Source: an uncultured Eggerthellaceae bacterium (lineage in GTDB: Bacteria > Actinomycetota > Coriobacteriia > Coriobacteriales > Eggerthellaceae). Taken from it: a stretch of DNA of 64,000 bases. Positions 62,917 through 64,000 of this stretch are shown here, piece after piece (positions within the stretch are counted from its first letter, which is position 1; every line of letters starts with the position of its first letter). The position numbers were made by a program, and so were the translations under genes. The stretch is taken from the NCBI GenBank assembly GCA_937892845.1, contig CALBGP010000025.1, forward strand, positions 1-64,000. The letters are read 5' to 3'. The notes beneath the pieces are model-generated. The model was not told the DNA's origin and did not search any database. It worked only from the letters and a program-made list of their open reading frames with translations.

Positions 62917-64000
62917 GTGGCAGATAACATGATTGGCAGGGTATTCGCCAACAGATACCGCATCACCGAATGCATAGGCGTTGGCGGCATGGCCGAAGTG
63001 TACAAGGCGCTCGACACGGTGTTGGGCCGTACGGTGGCGGTCAAGATCATGCTCCCGCAGTACGCCGCCGACCCCGAGTTCACGGCACGCTTCAGGCAGG
63101 AGGCCGCATCCGCCGCCAACCTGCAGAACCCCTACATTGTCAACGTGTACGACTGGGGCCAGGACGGCGGCACGTACTTCATCGTGATGGAATACGTCCG
63201 CGGCACGGACCTGAAAAGCGCCATCCAGCAGCGCGGCGCCATCAACCAGCGCAAGGTGGCCGAAATTGGCAGCCAGGTCTGCCAGGCGCTGACCAGCGCC
63301 CACGGTCAGGACATCGTGCACCGCGACATCAAGCCGCAAAACATCATGGTCCAGCCTGACGGCAACGTGAAGGTCATGGACTTCGGCATCGTATGCGCGA
63401 AAAACAGCGTGAAAGCCCAGACCGGCAATGTGCTGGGAACCGCGCACTACATCTCCCCCGAGCAGGCGCAGGGCAAAGAGCTCGGCGGCACCAGCGACAT
63501 CTACTCGCTGGGTTGCGTGCTCTACGAAGCCGCAACCGGCACGCTGCCCTTCGACGGAGCCGATGCCGTGAGCGTGGCCATGCAGCAGGTCAACGACGCA
63601 CCCGTGCCGCCCAGCCACATCAACCCCACCATCGACCCTGATTTCGAAGACATCATCATGAAGGCCATGGAGAAGGTCCCCGCAAACCGCTTCGCCACGG
63701 CCCGCGACATGAAGAAGTGTCTGGACGACTTCCTGATGGGACGTCCCGTCAACCTGAATGCAGCCGTCATGGGCGCAGACCGCACTGCGGTGCTGGGCGG
63801 CGGCGTTGCAGGCGCCGGCGCAGGTGCCGCAACCGCAGCCATGGGCACTCCGGGCGGCACGGCCGTCATGCCCGTAGTGGGAAACATGGGCTCAACCACC
63901 ACCATTCCCGCCAGCTACCACGGAAACACCGACAACAACATCAACATCCCCACGCGCAACACCAAGCGCACCGTCGGCATCGTCATCGGCGTGCTTTTGG
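62917..64000 (+). CDS. pknB: PknB-like Ser/Thr protein kinase (cut by window end)
   Basis: GTG at 62917 (GAGGAG upstream); an ATG at 62929 is in frame. The frame is open for 361 codons to the edge. Kinase domain about 8-270: glycine loop IGVGGMAEVYKA, Lys in VAVKIM, catalytic loop IVHRDIKPQNIM and DFGIV. A Gly/Ala/Thr-rich juxtamembrane linker then enters a membrane helix (TVGIVIGVLL) at the end. PASTA domains are expected beyond. It closes the fha-phosphatase-SEDS/PBP operon. Confidence 0.93.
   Translation, partial: MADNMIGRVFANRYRITECIGVGGMAEVYKALDTVLGRTVAVKIMLPQYAADPEFTARFRQEAASAANLQNPYIVNVYDWGQDGGTYFIVMEYVRGTDLKSAIQQRGAINQRKVAEIGSQVCQALTSAHGQDIVHRDIKPQNIMVQPDGNVKVMDFGIVCAKNSVKAQTGNVLGTAHYISPEQAQGKELGGTSDIYSLGCVLYEAATGTLPFDGADAVSVAMQQVNDAPVPPSHINPTIDPDFEDIIMKAMEKVPANRFATARDMKKCLDDFLMGRPVNLNAAVMGADRTAVLGGGVAGAGAGAATAAMGTPGGTAVMPVVGNMGSTTTIPASYHGNTDNNINIPTRNTKRTVGIVIGVLL

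Overview
The window is about 60% GC and looks like a chromosome of a Coriobacteriia / Eggerthellaceae-type actinobacterium (Slackia, Adlercreutzia and relatives). This is inferred from gene content: a PknB-FHA-PP2C-RodA/PBP cluster of actinobacterial type, tandem LytR-CpsA-Psr proteins, an anaerobic one-carbon cluster (formate-THF ligase, cyclodeaminase, formate/nitrite channel) and an ilvDBNC operon behind a T-box leader. I found no rRNA, tRNA, CRISPR array or transposase.

Layout. 1-5450 (minus): the phosphate operon pstS-pstC-pstA-pstB-phoU-phoB-phoR, with phoR cut by the window edge and a triple 11-bp PHO box upstream of pstS. 5855-9850 (minus): coaX, fhs, fchA and an FNT channel. 10042-11793 (plus): a second two-component system. 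11875-20518 (minus): an ABC transporter of the SsuBC/TauBC type without a binding protein, a MATE exporter, birA, a DHPS-HPPK fusion, ftsH, hpt and a proline-rich membrane protein. 20530-25649: two LCP paralogues and a divergent membrane-anchored polysaccharide deacetylase. 25775-31380 (plus): T-box leader and ilvDBNC. 31480-34805 (minus): groES-groEL with CIRCE, a gamma-carbonic anhydrase-like protein and a low-molecular-weight protein tyrosine phosphatase (LMW-PTP).

34766-47891 is accessory DNA. Three direct copies of a 31-bp site lie at 34766-34796, 45015-45045 and 47861-47891; each encodes or resembles the first codons of the LMW-PTP gene. The simplest reading is that this gene's 5' end is a tyrosine-recombinase attachment site now holding two elements in tandem. 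The first (about 10.3 kb) carries integrase, a probable excisionase, a highly structured noncoding segment and a one-direction series of membrane, lipoprotein and LPXTG surface proteins, one with two in-frame amber codons. The second (about 2.9 kb) carries a secreted EndA-like nuclease and a small lipoprotein.

48130-54886 is mixed chromosome: mazG, a RelE/YafQ-RelB/DinJ toxin-antitoxin pair bounded by 85-bp direct repeats, a TrmH-family methyltransferase, an acetyltransferase, a SnoaL-like protein, a DUF711/ACT pair and an MBL-fold hydrolase. 54930-64000 is the envelope-growth signalling cluster: a divergent Ser/Thr kinase, then fhaA, fhaB, a PP2C phosphatase, a single-polypeptide FtsW/RodA-PBP fusion and a PknB-like kinase cut by the window end.
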